DNA from: Cupriavidus basilensis
GTDB lineage: Bacteria; Pseudomonadota; Gammaproteobacteria; Burkholderiales; Burkholderiaceae
Direction: 5' to 3'
DNA length: 64,000 bases
NCBI RefSeq assembly: GCF_000876015.1
Contig: NZ_BBQM01000025.1
Coordinates: 186,001 to 250,000 of the forward strand
A program made the position numbers and the translations under genes. Each line of letters opens with the position of its first letter. Position 1 is the stretch's first letter. Of this stretch, positions 36,763-44,754 are shown piece after piece. The notes below the pieces were generated by a model. The model made no database searches and was not told the DNA's origin. It saw only the letters and a list, made by a program, of their open reading frames with translations.

Positions 36763-38177
36763 CGGGATGCGCGGGAAACCCCGTCCTTCAGGACGGGGAT
36801 GGATAGCGCGGCGTGCGCAGCACGCCCTTCTCCCGCTTCTCCTTTGTAGATGCTATCTTTGGTTCGAAAGTGGTAGCCATATCCATCGGCCCGCTGCACC
36901 AGCGAGCAATGGCGATGACTGATGCCCTGTACGACACCATTCGGCGTTTGGATGTTGAATGAACCTGATGCCCGTACTGCAACGCGGCCCGCATAGGTAC
37001 CGGCCTTCTTTCCGCTTGGCACGACAGCGTGCACTCGGTCGCCTGTTTGGAATCCCTTAACCTGCTTCTGGCGCATCAAGTAACCGCGCGGGAACCCCGA
37101 GGCAGTCAGCCGCGTGCGCTGGTAGCTGCCACGCCCCGTCGCTTTCACTTCAAGAGTGGGTCGCTGCCAGCCGGTGATGGCGTTGACGTCGCCGACGCAC
37201 GCCGCATCCAGTGCATGGGTCTTTGGAATGGTGTACGCGGCCCGGTTGAACTTGGTTCGGCCTCCCGAGGCGAGTTCAAGGGGCAGGCCCGTGGCCCGCA
37301 AAGCGTTCGCCAATGCCCAGCGCGTCGCGTTGACGGCAGCGGCATCCGTCAGTGGACGCGATGCGGTCGCAAGTATCCGGGCCAGACGTTTCGGGTCGTC
37401 GACGTACTGACGAATGTCCTTTGCACCCTTGTCCTGGTTGCAGGGGCCGCAAGCCAGTCCAAGGTTGCCGATGCGGTTCGTGCCGCCTTTTGCCCTCGCA
37501 GTCAAGTGCTCGATCTGAAGCGGGCGGTCCGTCGCGTCGCAATAGATGCATGTGCGCCTCCATTTTTCGAGCAGGTATTCGCGCACCTCGTAACCGGCGA
37601 GCGTACCCTGTTGGTACTCGACGCCAGAAATTTCCGGATTTTCCATTGCCTGCATGTCAAAGCGCACCAGCTCAGACGAGACGCCATTGACGGGAGCCCA
37701 ACGGCGGATGCGCTGGACCCATGCCATCGTCGTGTCCACGCGATGCTGGAGCGATGGCGCGAGCCAGCCTGCCGGGCGCGTACGATTCAGGAAGCGCGGC
37801 GCCCGATAGCGCAGGTTCGCGCTGCGGCGACGCCGGCGCATGGAGCGGCGAGCCGTCAGCCCTTCGCTGATCTGGCCGCCACGATGCACGAGTTCGAACA
37901 GGTTCAACACTGCCGCACCACGTCGGATCTCCCCGGATACGGAGCAAGCCAGCTCCGTATCGCGCACTAGCGCCCCCCCGGTCATCTTGCTGCCTGGGTC
38001 CAACTTGATACGCAGGGGCTGAAACTCGCAGTCATCGACCGTGCGGTCAACCAGACGGATAACGGCCGGCACAACGCGATGCACGCGCGCCCGGCGACGC
38101 TCAAGCAGCAATCGAGCGCGCTTCTCGGTGCATGGCATGAGCGGCTTGCCATGCTTGTCCAGAACAAAAACCGACAT
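36759..38177 (-). CDS. iscB: IscB RNA-guided endonuclease, copy 1
   Basis: 472-residue ancestor-type Cas9 relative. The N-terminal PLMP domain (KPLMP at 11-15) is followed by RuvC-I (RIKLDPGSKMTGG, D60), an arginine-rich bridge helix (RRSMRRRRRSANLRYR, 111-126), RuvC-II (SSELVRFDMQ, E169), an HNH domain with zinc cysteines (C210, C213, C243, C246) and the catalytic H224 in IEHLTA, then RuvC-III (KTHALDAACVG, H321, D324). All catalytic residues are present. The last codon is CGA and the stop TGA lies in the target sequence, overlapping the pilP ATG. The guide RNA is encoded immediately upstream. Confidence 0.92.
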   Translation of the reverse strand: MSVFVLDKHGKPLMPCTEKRARLLLERRRARVHRVVPAVIRLVDRTVDDCEFQPLRIKLDPGSKMTGGALVRDTELACSVSGEIRRGAAVLNLFELVHRGGQISEGLTARRSMRRRRRSANLRYRAPRFLNRTRPAGWLAPSLQHRVDTTMAWVQRIRRWAPVNGVSSELVRFDMQAMENPEISGVEYQQGTLAGYEVREYLLEKWRRTCIYCDATDRPLQIEHLTARAKGGTNRIGNLGLACGPCNQDKGAKDIRQYVDDPKRLARILATASRPLTDAAAVNATRWALANALRATGLPLELASGGRTKFNRAAYTIPKTHALDAACVGDVNAITGWQRPTLEVKATGRGSYQRTRLTASGFPRGYLMRQKQVKGFQTGDRVHAVVPSGKKAGTYAGRVAVRASGSFNIQTPNGVVQGISHRHCSLVQRADGYGYHFRTKDSIYKGEAGEGRAAHAALSIPVLKDGVSRASR

Positions 38178-38470
38178 GATCGGCTCCTATATAAGTGCCC
38201 TTACGGGCCTTGTAACGCCTTCCTCACGGAAGGTCTCCCCTCGGGCAGGTTGTGCAGCAGATTGGGATGACTCCCGGCGATAGCCCGTTTCGTGCCTACC
38301 CGTGGCTTGTCTGCCGCCATCGCTTCCAGAGCGCCGAACTGAGGAAGCATTCGGCGGTGGGTCTGCGCACTTCTGCACAACGTAGCGGGCTGGTTACCGC
38401 TTGCCCTGGTCAATCTCGGGCTCTTGGGATCGCTCCCTCAAGCCCCTCCCTTCAGGGAGGGGTTATTGAC
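36763..38470 (-). mobile_element. IS200/IS605-type IscB element, copy 1 (1708 bp)
   Basis: Compared with copy 2 (47633-49340) it has identical length and sharp ends. The left end on the minus strand is GTCAATAACCCCTCCCTGAA with a CCCCTCCC/GGGAGGGG hairpin; the right end is CCGTCCTGAAGGACGGGGTT and GCGCATCCCG. Subterminal hairpins and absence of terminal inverted repeats or target duplications are IS200/IS605 traits. No tnpA is nearby, so it is non-autonomous, mobilised in trans. It lies between pilO and pilP, directly 5' of the ATGAA of pilP. Confidence 0.85.
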
Positions 38471-38490
38471 GAATGTTTCCTCAGTCGTCA
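38178..38490 (-). ncRNA. Predicted omega-RNA of IscB copy 1 (guide + scaffold)
   Basis: About 293 nt of conserved non-coding DNA (38178-38470) sit between the element's left end and iscB, where IscB elements encode omega-RNA. Copy 2 differs here at only two positions (about 38435 and 38442 on the plus strand). The transcript would start with a guide from the flank: minus-strand TGACGACTGAGGAAACATTC (38490-38471), the pilO end plus the pilP ribosome-binding site. Exact 5' and 3' ends are not determined. Confidence 0.7.
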
Positions 38491-39828
38491 GTCTTGCGCG
38501 TAGGCCGTGCCGTTGAGCGCGAGCATGAACTTGGATTGCTTGAGGGCAGGCTGCGCGTCCAGATCGACGGTGACCGCGATCTTGTCGAGCGTGACGGTGC
38601 GTGGGAACGCCACGATTTCGGTCGCGTTGCGCATCGGCCCTTCCAGTTGCCACGAAGCGGTCCGGTAGGCATGCTCGACCCCAATGGAACCGGCGGGAAT
38701 GACGCCGAACAGGGCCGCATCTCCCAGCACAGCCTTGCCGGCGACCGGGCGCAGCGTCTGCAGCGTCGAGCCGAATCCCGCACGCAAGGCCATCGGCTTG
38801 GGCGGTTGAACCAGCAGCGCCGTCAGTCGTATCTCCGGACCCACGTCGAAACCGCCCTGCACCACCACTTCCTTGTCCTCGTTGCGGAAGATCGGGTTGG
38901 CCATGTCATCCGGCAACGCAGCCAGAAAAGTCATATTGGTCGCGCCCTTGGTCGTGGCCTTGACCTCGTAGACCAGCGTGCAAGCAGTCCTCGGCGTGAC
39001 GACCCGGTCGCAGGCCACTGTCTTGAGCGTCCACCCACCGATCTGCAGCGGTACCGCGCTCGTGAACCAGGCCATGAAACGAGGGACTGCGGTGGACGCG
39101 AGCGCGACCGGCACGCTTGCACGGGAGGCTATGTCCTCCGCGTAGAGTTCGGCCGGAGACTTCTGCGGCGGAGGCGGGTGCATCTTTGCCTGATAGGCGC
39201 GATAGGCCTGCGCGCTGTACTGCCAACCGACGATACCAAGCACGGCGAGCACGCCAAGCACGATGGTCTGCTTGCGCTGCGTGATGGCGCTCGGCCTCTT
39301 CAGGAGGGCGTGTGGACCCAGGCCCTCCGCGATCTGCTCGAGCGTGAACGGCACGTGGACAGCGCGCGTATCGGGCGGGAATAGCCCCTGAATCTCGGGA
39401 GCATTGCCCGCCAGCTTGAATTGGCCGTCGCACTTCGAGACAAAATCCACCACCAGCGCCGCCAGTTCCCGCTCGTCGCTGATCACCTGGTCAAAGCCTA
39501 CCCGTGGCCGGCCCTTCACGATCCCACAGACCAAGTACCCGACGTGAGTTCCGTGTGCCTGCAGGTGGAACACGAACAAGGCATTCGGGGACAGTTGGGG
39601 AATGCGCGCGAGCGCGGCCGCCGCCGAGTACAGCTTGTCCTTGAGCTTCACCTGGGCATCGGCAGGCCCGAGATAGCCCATGTGCAAGGCCGACTCTTCG
39701 TGCCAGATCCGGGTGGCGCGGACTTCCTTCGCGACGCGAGCAGAAAGCGCTGCCGGCGCGTCGCTGCCGGTCAGCGTCCGCCATTGCATCCCGAAGGCAA
39801 CCTTTTTGCCGTGGATGTCGAGGATCAT
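38488..39828 (-). CDS. pilO: PilO, type IVb pilus assembly protein
   Basis: 446 residues of the PilO2-type family. The N-terminal half is cytoplasmic (KVAFGMQWRTLTGSDAPAA near the start; a PilO2 hallmark). One membrane helix follows (QTIVLGVLAVLGIVGWQYSA) and then a periplasmic half ending in LNGTAYAQD. It overlaps pilN by 4 nt (ATGA). Its 3' end abuts the IscB element, so its last codons also encode part of the predicted omega-RNA guide. Confidence 0.8.
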   Translation of the reverse strand: MILDIHGKKVAFGMQWRTLTGSDAPAALSARVAKEVRATRIWHEESALHMGYLGPADAQVKLKDKLYSAAAALARIPQLSPNALFVFHLQAHGTHVGYLVCGIVKGRPRVGFDQVISDERELAALVVDFVSKCDGQFKLAGNAPEIQGLFPPDTRAVHVPFTLEQIAEGLGPHALLKRPSAITQRKQTIVLGVLAVLGIVGWQYSAQAYRAYQAKMHPPPPQKSPAELYAEDIASRASVPVALASTAVPRFMAWFTSAVPLQIGGWTLKTVACDRVVTPRTACTLVYEVKATTKGATNMTFLAALPDDMANPIFRNEDKEVVVQGGFDVGPEIRLTALLVQPPKPMALRAGFGSTLQTLRPVAGKAVLGDAALFGVIPAGSIGVEHAYRTASWQLEGPMRNATEIVAFPRTVTLDKIAVTVDLDAQPALKQSKFMLALNGTAYAQD

Positions 39829-41609
39829 TGTCCCAGTGCTCCCTGGTCCTGCACCATCACGGTCAGCAGCACCAGCGTGAAGGTGCGCGAGCGCGTTGCA
39901 GCCAGACTGCCGCCGGCCAGCAACGGCAGGTGTTCGGCCAACGTACGGTGCGTCGTGGAGGTGTCGTTCTGGTCGAACGCCGTCACGATCACGGTCTGAC
40001 CGTTCCGGACCGTCACTTCCTGCCCGTTGATACCATTACCGGCGATCTTCGGAACCTCGACCGTTTGCTGAAACGCGCCAGTGCCCGAGGTCCTGGACTG
40101 GATTGGACCATCGAGGTCCGATTTGTCGAACGCGATGGTCATATTTACGTCATCGCGAGAGGTGGCATCGGGGAACAAAGCCAACTTGAAGCCGACCGTT
40201 CCTGTCGACGTTGTGATCCCCGGGGTTCCGCCAGTGCCGCCCACCGTCGATGCTGCAGGAGTGGTGTTCGACACGTACGTAAACTGACGCCGCGTGTTGT
40301 ACTGCGCGCCGTGGCGGTTGCGCATTGCAATCGGCACCGTCGTCGACGTGGTCGCAGTCCCGTACTGTTTGAGCGCGTTGATGATCGCCTGCGTCCCATT
40401 GAAGCCGCCAGACGTAATGGACATGCCCACGCTCCCGGCATCGGCGCCGACCAGAGATGTCGGCGACAGTGCGGTCAGCGAAAAGCCCGGGACGTGTTGC
40501 AGCGCCTTGGTCAGCAGGACGTTCCAGTCCGCTCCTGCCTGCCCGCTGTCGGTGATCGTGAAGTCCACCGTCTGGAATTTCGCGTAGACCATGCGCGAAT
40601 AGATTGCAATCTGTTTGCGGACGATCTCGTCCGCCCTATCCACGGCTTCCTTCGTGTCGGTCAGGGCCAGCAAGCCCGTCGACGGATTGATCGACATAGA
40701 GCCGGACACAGTCAGCACCGGCTCGATGCTCTTTCCGATGTTCTCGAAGTCGTCCAGATCCTTTGCCTCTGCCTTGGTCGCCGTATCGATCTGGACGGCC
40801 TGCCCGGCCGCGCTGCCACTGGTGCCGTTGGCTTGGGTGGTTTGACGGAACTCTGTCGTGAACGAACTCTTCCCCGGGCGGATGGGCAGTTGCCACATCT
40901 TGGTGGAGAGGCGGTAGAAGCGGATGACGCTCTTGCTCGGCACATATTCCCAGTTGATCGACAGCCGCGTGGCGATGAGGTCGAGCATCGTGGCCAGCGG
41001 CATCTTCTCGCTTTGCTTGAACTCGACATTCAGGGCGGTTTCAACGAGCGGAACAGCCTGGTTCGCGGTCCCGCCGGCGGCGCTAGCGAGTCCGGCCGGA
41101 AGCGGGCCGCCTAGCGTCGGCGCCGGGCCGATCGTCGGTGCCATGCTCGGCGAACTACCATTGGCCGTCCGGCTGTTCGCAGTCGCCGCGGCTGCGCCGC
41201 GCGGCATGAGCGCAGCCGGAGGAAGGTACACATCGTTTTCGATCTTGACCGGAATGCCGGTGGCCATGGTGATACGCTGACCGGCCACCGCCAGCGGCAT
41301 GGACCGGTCCGGGAAGACGATCAAGGTGTCGACATCCTTGCGCAGCGCGAGCGGGAGCGTCACATTCCTCGAAGTGGGCACCGCGCGGCCGGCCAGGAAG
41401 GGCTTGTCCACCTCTTGCGCGCGCTCGATCGCGGCGCGGTCCCTGCGCATGCGCGCGTACAGCGAATCGGTCATCTGGTCCGAACTGGCCTGCAGGGTAT
41501 CGACGGCCTTCTGGTTGCCTTCGAGCAGTTGCGGCGAAACGCAGCCCGAGAGGATCATCGTGGTCAGCAGCGCGCCAGCGACGGGACGCGCGAGAGTTTT
41601 TAGTGTCAT
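39825..41609 (-). CDS. pilN: PilN, outer-membrane secretin lipoprotein
   Basis: 594-residue type IVb pilus secretin. The start at 41609 opens a lipoprotein signal (MTLKTLARPVAGALLTTMIL, SGC lipobox). An N-terminal domain with YVPSKSVIRFYRLSTKMWQL leads into the secretin channel (KQIAIYSRMVYAKFQTVDFT; VVEVPKIAGNGINGQEVTVR, ending in a GQTVIVTAF...RTLAEHLPLLAG segment typical of secretins). A Ser/Thr/Gly-rich region is present in the middle. Forms the pore for the thin pilus. Confidence 0.88.
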   Translation of the reverse strand: MTLKTLARPVAGALLTTMILSGCVSPQLLEGNQKAVDTLQASSDQMTDSLYARMRRDRAAIERAQEVDKPFLAGRAVPTSRNVTLPLALRKDVDTLIVFPDRSMPLAVAGQRITMATGIPVKIENDVYLPPAALMPRGAAAATANSRTANGSSPSMAPTIGPAPTLGGPLPAGLASAAGGTANQAVPLVETALNVEFKQSEKMPLATMLDLIATRLSINWEYVPSKSVIRFYRLSTKMWQLPIRPGKSSFTTEFRQTTQANGTSGSAAGQAVQIDTATKAEAKDLDDFENIGKSIEPVLTVSGSMSINPSTGLLALTDTKEAVDRADEIVRKQIAIYSRMVYAKFQTVDFTITDSGQAGADWNVLLTKALQHVPGFSLTALSPTSLVGADAGSVGMSITSGGFNGTQAIINALKQYGTATTSTTVPIAMRNRHGAQYNTRRQFTYVSNTTPAASTVGGTGGTPGITTSTGTVGFKLALFPDATSRDDVNMTIAFDKSDLDGPIQSRTSGTGAFQQTVEVPKIAGNGINGQEVTVRNGQTVIVTAFDQNDTSTTHRTLAEHLPLLAGGSLAATRSRTFTLVLLTVMVQDQGALGQ

Positions 41610-41626
41610 TTCGAGTTGAGATCCGG

Positions 41627-42247
41627 TTATTGGCTCGGGTCGCACTTCGTGGTGGCCTTGACCACCCGCACGCGCTTGTTCGAGTAGAAGCACGGCTGCA
41701 GAGCGAAGTCGGTCAGTTCCGTCGAAGCGAGCAGATGGCGCACGGCTGCCTTGAAGTCACCGTCGAAGCTGTCGGCTCCCTCCACGGGGACATCGCTGTC
41801 CAACTCCCACGGCGCCAACGTCCAACCGGCGCGCGGTGCCCATCCTTCGATGACCTGGCGGAACGTGCCGTCGCCCGGGGACACCACCCAGCTCGTCGGC
41901 GCGGCCGGCTCGCTAGGCACCGTTGCAATGGGACCGGGCACGGCAGCCGGCACGATATCGCTCTTCGAGTCGATGAGGGACACCGCCGCTACCGGCACGG
42001 TGCTGGGCGCCACTACGGTAGGAGCAACCGGCACCGACACTGCAGGAGCAGGCACGCTGCGCTTCGTCACGCTGGCCAGCGGCTGCCAGCCAGAACCCGA
42101 GAGTGGCTTAGTAGGCTCGAAGCTGCCGACAGGCTCGACGCCGAACGGCGAGGCCACCACTGCGGCATTTGCACACGCGCTGGCGGCGATCACCCCGACG
42201 GTGGCCAGAATCCGGCCGAGCCGGGGATGGCGAGAATACTGAGACAT
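41627..42247 (-). CDS. TcpQ-domain protein, PilL-like pilus accessory factor
   Basis: 206 residues with signal peptide (LATVGVIAASACANAA). A Pro/Val/Ala-rich linker is followed by a C-terminal TcpQ domain: TFRQVIEGWAPRAGWTLAP, then AAVRHLLASTELTDFALQPC and FYSNKRVRVV. TcpQ-type proteins stabilise the secretin of type IVb pili, fitting its place 17 bp upstream of pilN. R64 PilL has the same domain, but this protein is shorter. Confidence 0.78.
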   Translation of the reverse strand: MSQYSRHPRLGRILATVGVIAASACANAAVVASPFGVEPVGSFEPTKPLSGSGWQPLASVTKRSVPAPAVSVPVAPTVVAPSTVPVAAVSLIDSKSDIVPAAVPGPIATVPSEPAAPTSWVVSPGDGTFRQVIEGWAPRAGWTLAPWELDSDVPVEGADSFDGDFKAAVRHLLASTELTDFALQPCFYSNKRVRVVKATTKCDPSQ

Positions 42248-42263
42248 GGTTGCGTTCCTTCGG

Positions 42264-42692
42264 TTATCGGGTCTGCGTGCGCAGCAGCACTTGGTAGATG
42301 AGAGTGGCGTATCTCAGCCTTTTTTCGGGCGCGCCAGCGTTGTAACAACCCACGGCGGTCCAGGTCGCACCATTCCGGTCAAGGCAATCTCGTAGCACCC
42401 ACGCGCCGACATAGGCGTTCACGCATGGGTCAAAGAGCGACTGGCGCGTGATGCCATAACGGGCCAGCCTCGGCAGGTGGACCGAATTGATTTGCATGAG
42501 GCCGATGTCCTCGGTGCCATTGGCATTGCGATTCACTGCACTCGCTCGCATGCCGGACTCGTGCTGCGCGATCGCACGCAGCAGGACCGGGCTCAACTGC
42601 TGGTATTGCGCGGCGTCGTCTAGACAATCGGCATGCGCTGCAGGGGCAAGCACGATGACCGCCGCGCTCAGAACGGATTGGACGCGCGTCAT
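42264..42692 (-). CDS. Lytic transglycosylase, PilT/VirB1-like
   Basis: 142 residues: signal peptide (VLSAAVIVLAPAAHA) and an SLT domain with the catalytic glutamate in LRAIAQHESGMRASAVNRN, followed by EDIGLMQINSVHLPRL and AVGCYNAGAPEK. It cuts peptidoglycan locally to let the pilus or secretion channel through. It overlaps the next upstream gene by 4 nt. Confidence 0.88.
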   Translation of the reverse strand: MTRVQSVLSAAVIVLAPAAHADCLDDAAQYQQLSPVLLRAIAQHESGMRASAVNRNANGTEDIGLMQINSVHLPRLARYGITRQSLFDPCVNAYVGAWVLRDCLDRNGATWTAVGCYNAGAPEKRLRYATLIYQVLLRTQTR

Positions 42693-43948
42693 CGGGCCGC
42701 TGCTCGCTCGTAGAAGCGCACTTCCGGCACGCGATCGACCTGGACTACATTGCCGTCAGCGATGACCGTGAGGTGATCCGAGATCCCGTTGAACCTGTAG
42801 AAGCGGTCCTTTTGCTCGCCACGACCCTCCCGGCTTTCGCCGAACACCGAGATGCTCGCCATCGACTTCGCAAAGCTCAGGTACGTTGCGCCGTCCTTCT
42901 CGAAGATGCGCTCGAGGCCGGCACCGTTCTCCGTTGGAAACAGATAGGCGATACCGGGAACGCGCGCGACTTCGACGGACTTGCCACCGCCGGTCACACT
43001 GAACTGATCGACAGTGGCGAAGCTGAGTACTCTCTCGGCATCGTTCCAGTCCAGATCGAGCACCTTGCCGCCAACATCCCGCACTACGAGGCCCTTCGGC
43101 TGTTCGTCAAAGCGGATTTCGATCTTTCCGTTCTTCGCATCCCGGATCGCCATGGCGTCGAACGCGCTCGCCAGAGACGGGCCCTCAGGAAGAGCACTTC
43201 CGACGGACGCAATCGCCGGGCCCGCAGCGTCTTCCTTCACCTGCGCCGGCGCTGCCACTTCCAGCCGTCCCGCCACCGGCGCGGAGCCGCGGGCGACGCC
43301 CTCTACCGCGAAGCCCTTGGGCGGCGTGCCGCGCAGCGCAATGTTTCTCCGCCCGAAATCGACCTCGGCGTACAGATTGCGCTGCTCAAGCACCCGACCC
43401 AACACCTGAAGCCAGTTTTCGCCGCCGTGCGTGTCGATACTCACGTCGTCGGTCAGTGCGATATCCTTCTGTGCGGTGCCGCTCCAACCGGTCGGCGCGA
43501 TGGTCCGGACCATCTGCGCCAGCGGCAGCGCCGAACGGCCAGGCCTCACCAGCGGAAGGTTCGTGTAGCTCCCGATCAGGGCGATGCGCCCCGAGATAGC
43601 CGCCAAGGAACTCGGAAGGTCCCCGACCGAATTGGCAGGCTCCGACGTGAAACCGTTGGCCCGCTTCCACCGGGCAACGACCAATTGCCCGCTGACGGTG
43701 TATCGCACCACGTCCGGCACACCGTCCACTACCCAATACGGGCCGTTCTGCTGTGCGCCTTCGGCCTGGACCTGCTGGCCGGAACGCGGCTGGATATAGG
43801 TTGCCGAACCGTCATTGAAGATCAGCGCCGGCCGGTCCACCGCCCGCGCGACCACCTGATAGTCGAAATCGAGCGGGTCCGTATCTGCCGCGAGCGCGGT
43901 TCCGCTCGCTGCCAACACCAGCGCGGAGAGGAGGAGCCGTTTGATCAT
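42689..43948 (-). CDS. VirB9/TrbG-like secretion protein with duplicated C-domain
   Basis: 419 residues, signal peptide (MIKRLLLSALVLAASGTALA). A CagX/VirB9-type beta-sandwich (DRPALIFNDGSATYIQPRSG ... DVVRYTVSGQLVVARW, about 35-110) is followed by a TcpQ-like stretch (DIALTDDVSIDTHGGENWLQ, VLGRVLEQRNLYAEVDFGRR). A second beta-sandwich (RIFEKDGATYLSFAKSMASI ... DHLTVIADGNVVQVDRV) ends the protein. It differs from the standard virB9 at 45994 and may act as the bridge between pilus and secretion channel. The domain reading is by eye. Confidence 0.6.
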   Translation of the reverse strand: MIKRLLLSALVLAASGTALAADTDPLDFDYQVVARAVDRPALIFNDGSATYIQPRSGQQVQAEGAQQNGPYWVVDGVPDVVRYTVSGQLVVARWKRANGFTSEPANSVGDLPSSLAAISGRIALIGSYTNLPLVRPGRSALPLAQMVRTIAPTGWSGTAQKDIALTDDVSIDTHGGENWLQVLGRVLEQRNLYAEVDFGRRNIALRGTPPKGFAVEGVARGSAPVAGRLEVAAPAQVKEDAAGPAIASVGSALPEGPSLASAFDAMAIRDAKNGKIEIRFDEQPKGLVVRDVGGKVLDLDWNDAERVLSFATVDQFSVTGGGKSVEVARVPGIAYLFPTENGAGLERIFEKDGATYLSFAKSMASISVFGESREGRGEQKDRFYRFNGISDHLTVIADGNVVQVDRVPEVRFYERAAAR

Positions 43949-44754
43949 TTTTTTGATTCCAACTGCGAGAGATGATTCATGAAGCGCTGGAAGTACGGGC
44001 CGCCGCGCGCGGGGTCGGCACTGTGGTACCAGGCCACGGCCTTGACCGAAGAGCCGCTACGCTGCAGGTTCTCTGCCAAAATGCTTTCCGCGACGCGGAT
44101 GTTCGTCGCCGGCGCGAGGGCGGCCCAGGCCGACTCGAAGCGCCGGCCGTGGTAGCACCAGTTGACCTGCATGAGACCGACATCGAAATCGCACCGTTGT
44201 GCAGAAATGAGTTGTTGGATCGCCGCATAGGCGTCCTCACGCGTAGCAAAGAACATCCCGCGACCAGCAACGTTGAGCGTCCACGGCCACGGCCTGCCGC
44301 GATACGCTGACTCGTTCATCGCGATGCCGGCTAGTATCTTGGGATCGATCCGCTCGCTCATCTGCGAAAACGCTTCCGTCTTCGGTGCGCAGGCCCATCC
44401 GCCCTGTCGCTCCGTCATCGCGGCCTGAGCTGCTTCGACCAGCGCGGCCGGCCGCAACCAGCCTTCGCGGGCAAGCAGCGTTGCGATCGGCTGCTTCGTG
44501 CCGCCGAGCGTGACCTCTGCGCCGGCGGCGCCACCAGGCCCGATCTGCGCCCCGATCAACTTCGCCGACCAGCCGAGAAATGCGTCCAGCCCGCAGTACA
44601 GGACTGGGCGGCCTTCGATCGTGTGCACCCGTGGCTGGCCGTCGGCACGGACCACGATTGCGTTCGGGCTAATGACTGCCTCGATCGTCGCCGCGTGCGC
44701 GCAGGCGGCGCCAAGAGCAAGCACCGAGAGAGAGGAGCGAATGTACTTAATCAC
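43945..44754 (-). CDS. Lytic transglycosylase with nuclease-like N-domain
   Basis: 269 residues. After a signal peptide (VLALGAACAHA), residues 22-125 resemble a degenerate staphylococcal-nuclease fold (ISPNAIVVRADGQPRVHTIE; TKQPIATLLAREGWLRPAAL; AAQAAMTERQGGWA). The C-terminal half is an SLT-type transglycosylase (ILAGIAMNESAYRGRPWPWT, then DFDVGLMQVNWCYHGRRF and AVAWYHSADPARG), with glutamate 154 region ready for catalysis. It overlaps virB10 by 8 nt. VirB1-like role in T4SS assembly; a second such enzyme lies two genes downstream. Confidence 0.75.
   Translation of the reverse strand: MIKYIRSSLSVLALGAACAHAATIEAVISPNAIVVRADGQPRVHTIEGRPVLYCGLDAFLGWSAKLIGAQIGPGGAAGAEVTLGGTKQPIATLLAREGWLRPAALVEAAQAAMTERQGGWACAPKTEAFSQMSERIDPKILAGIAMNESAYRGRPWPWTLNVAGRGMFFATREDAYAAIQQLISAQRCDFDVGLMQVNWCYHGRRFESAWAALAPATNIRVAESILAENLQRSGSSVKAVAWYHSADPARGGPYFQRFMNHLSQLESKK

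Noticed and set aside
38178..38470. CRISPR array or tracrRNA near IscB
   Set aside because: There are no direct repeats with spacers; the segment is the omega-RNA region expected for IscB.
39828..41114. 428-aa plus-strand frame opposite pilN
   Set aside because: Antisense shadow of the secretin gene; no recognisable motifs.
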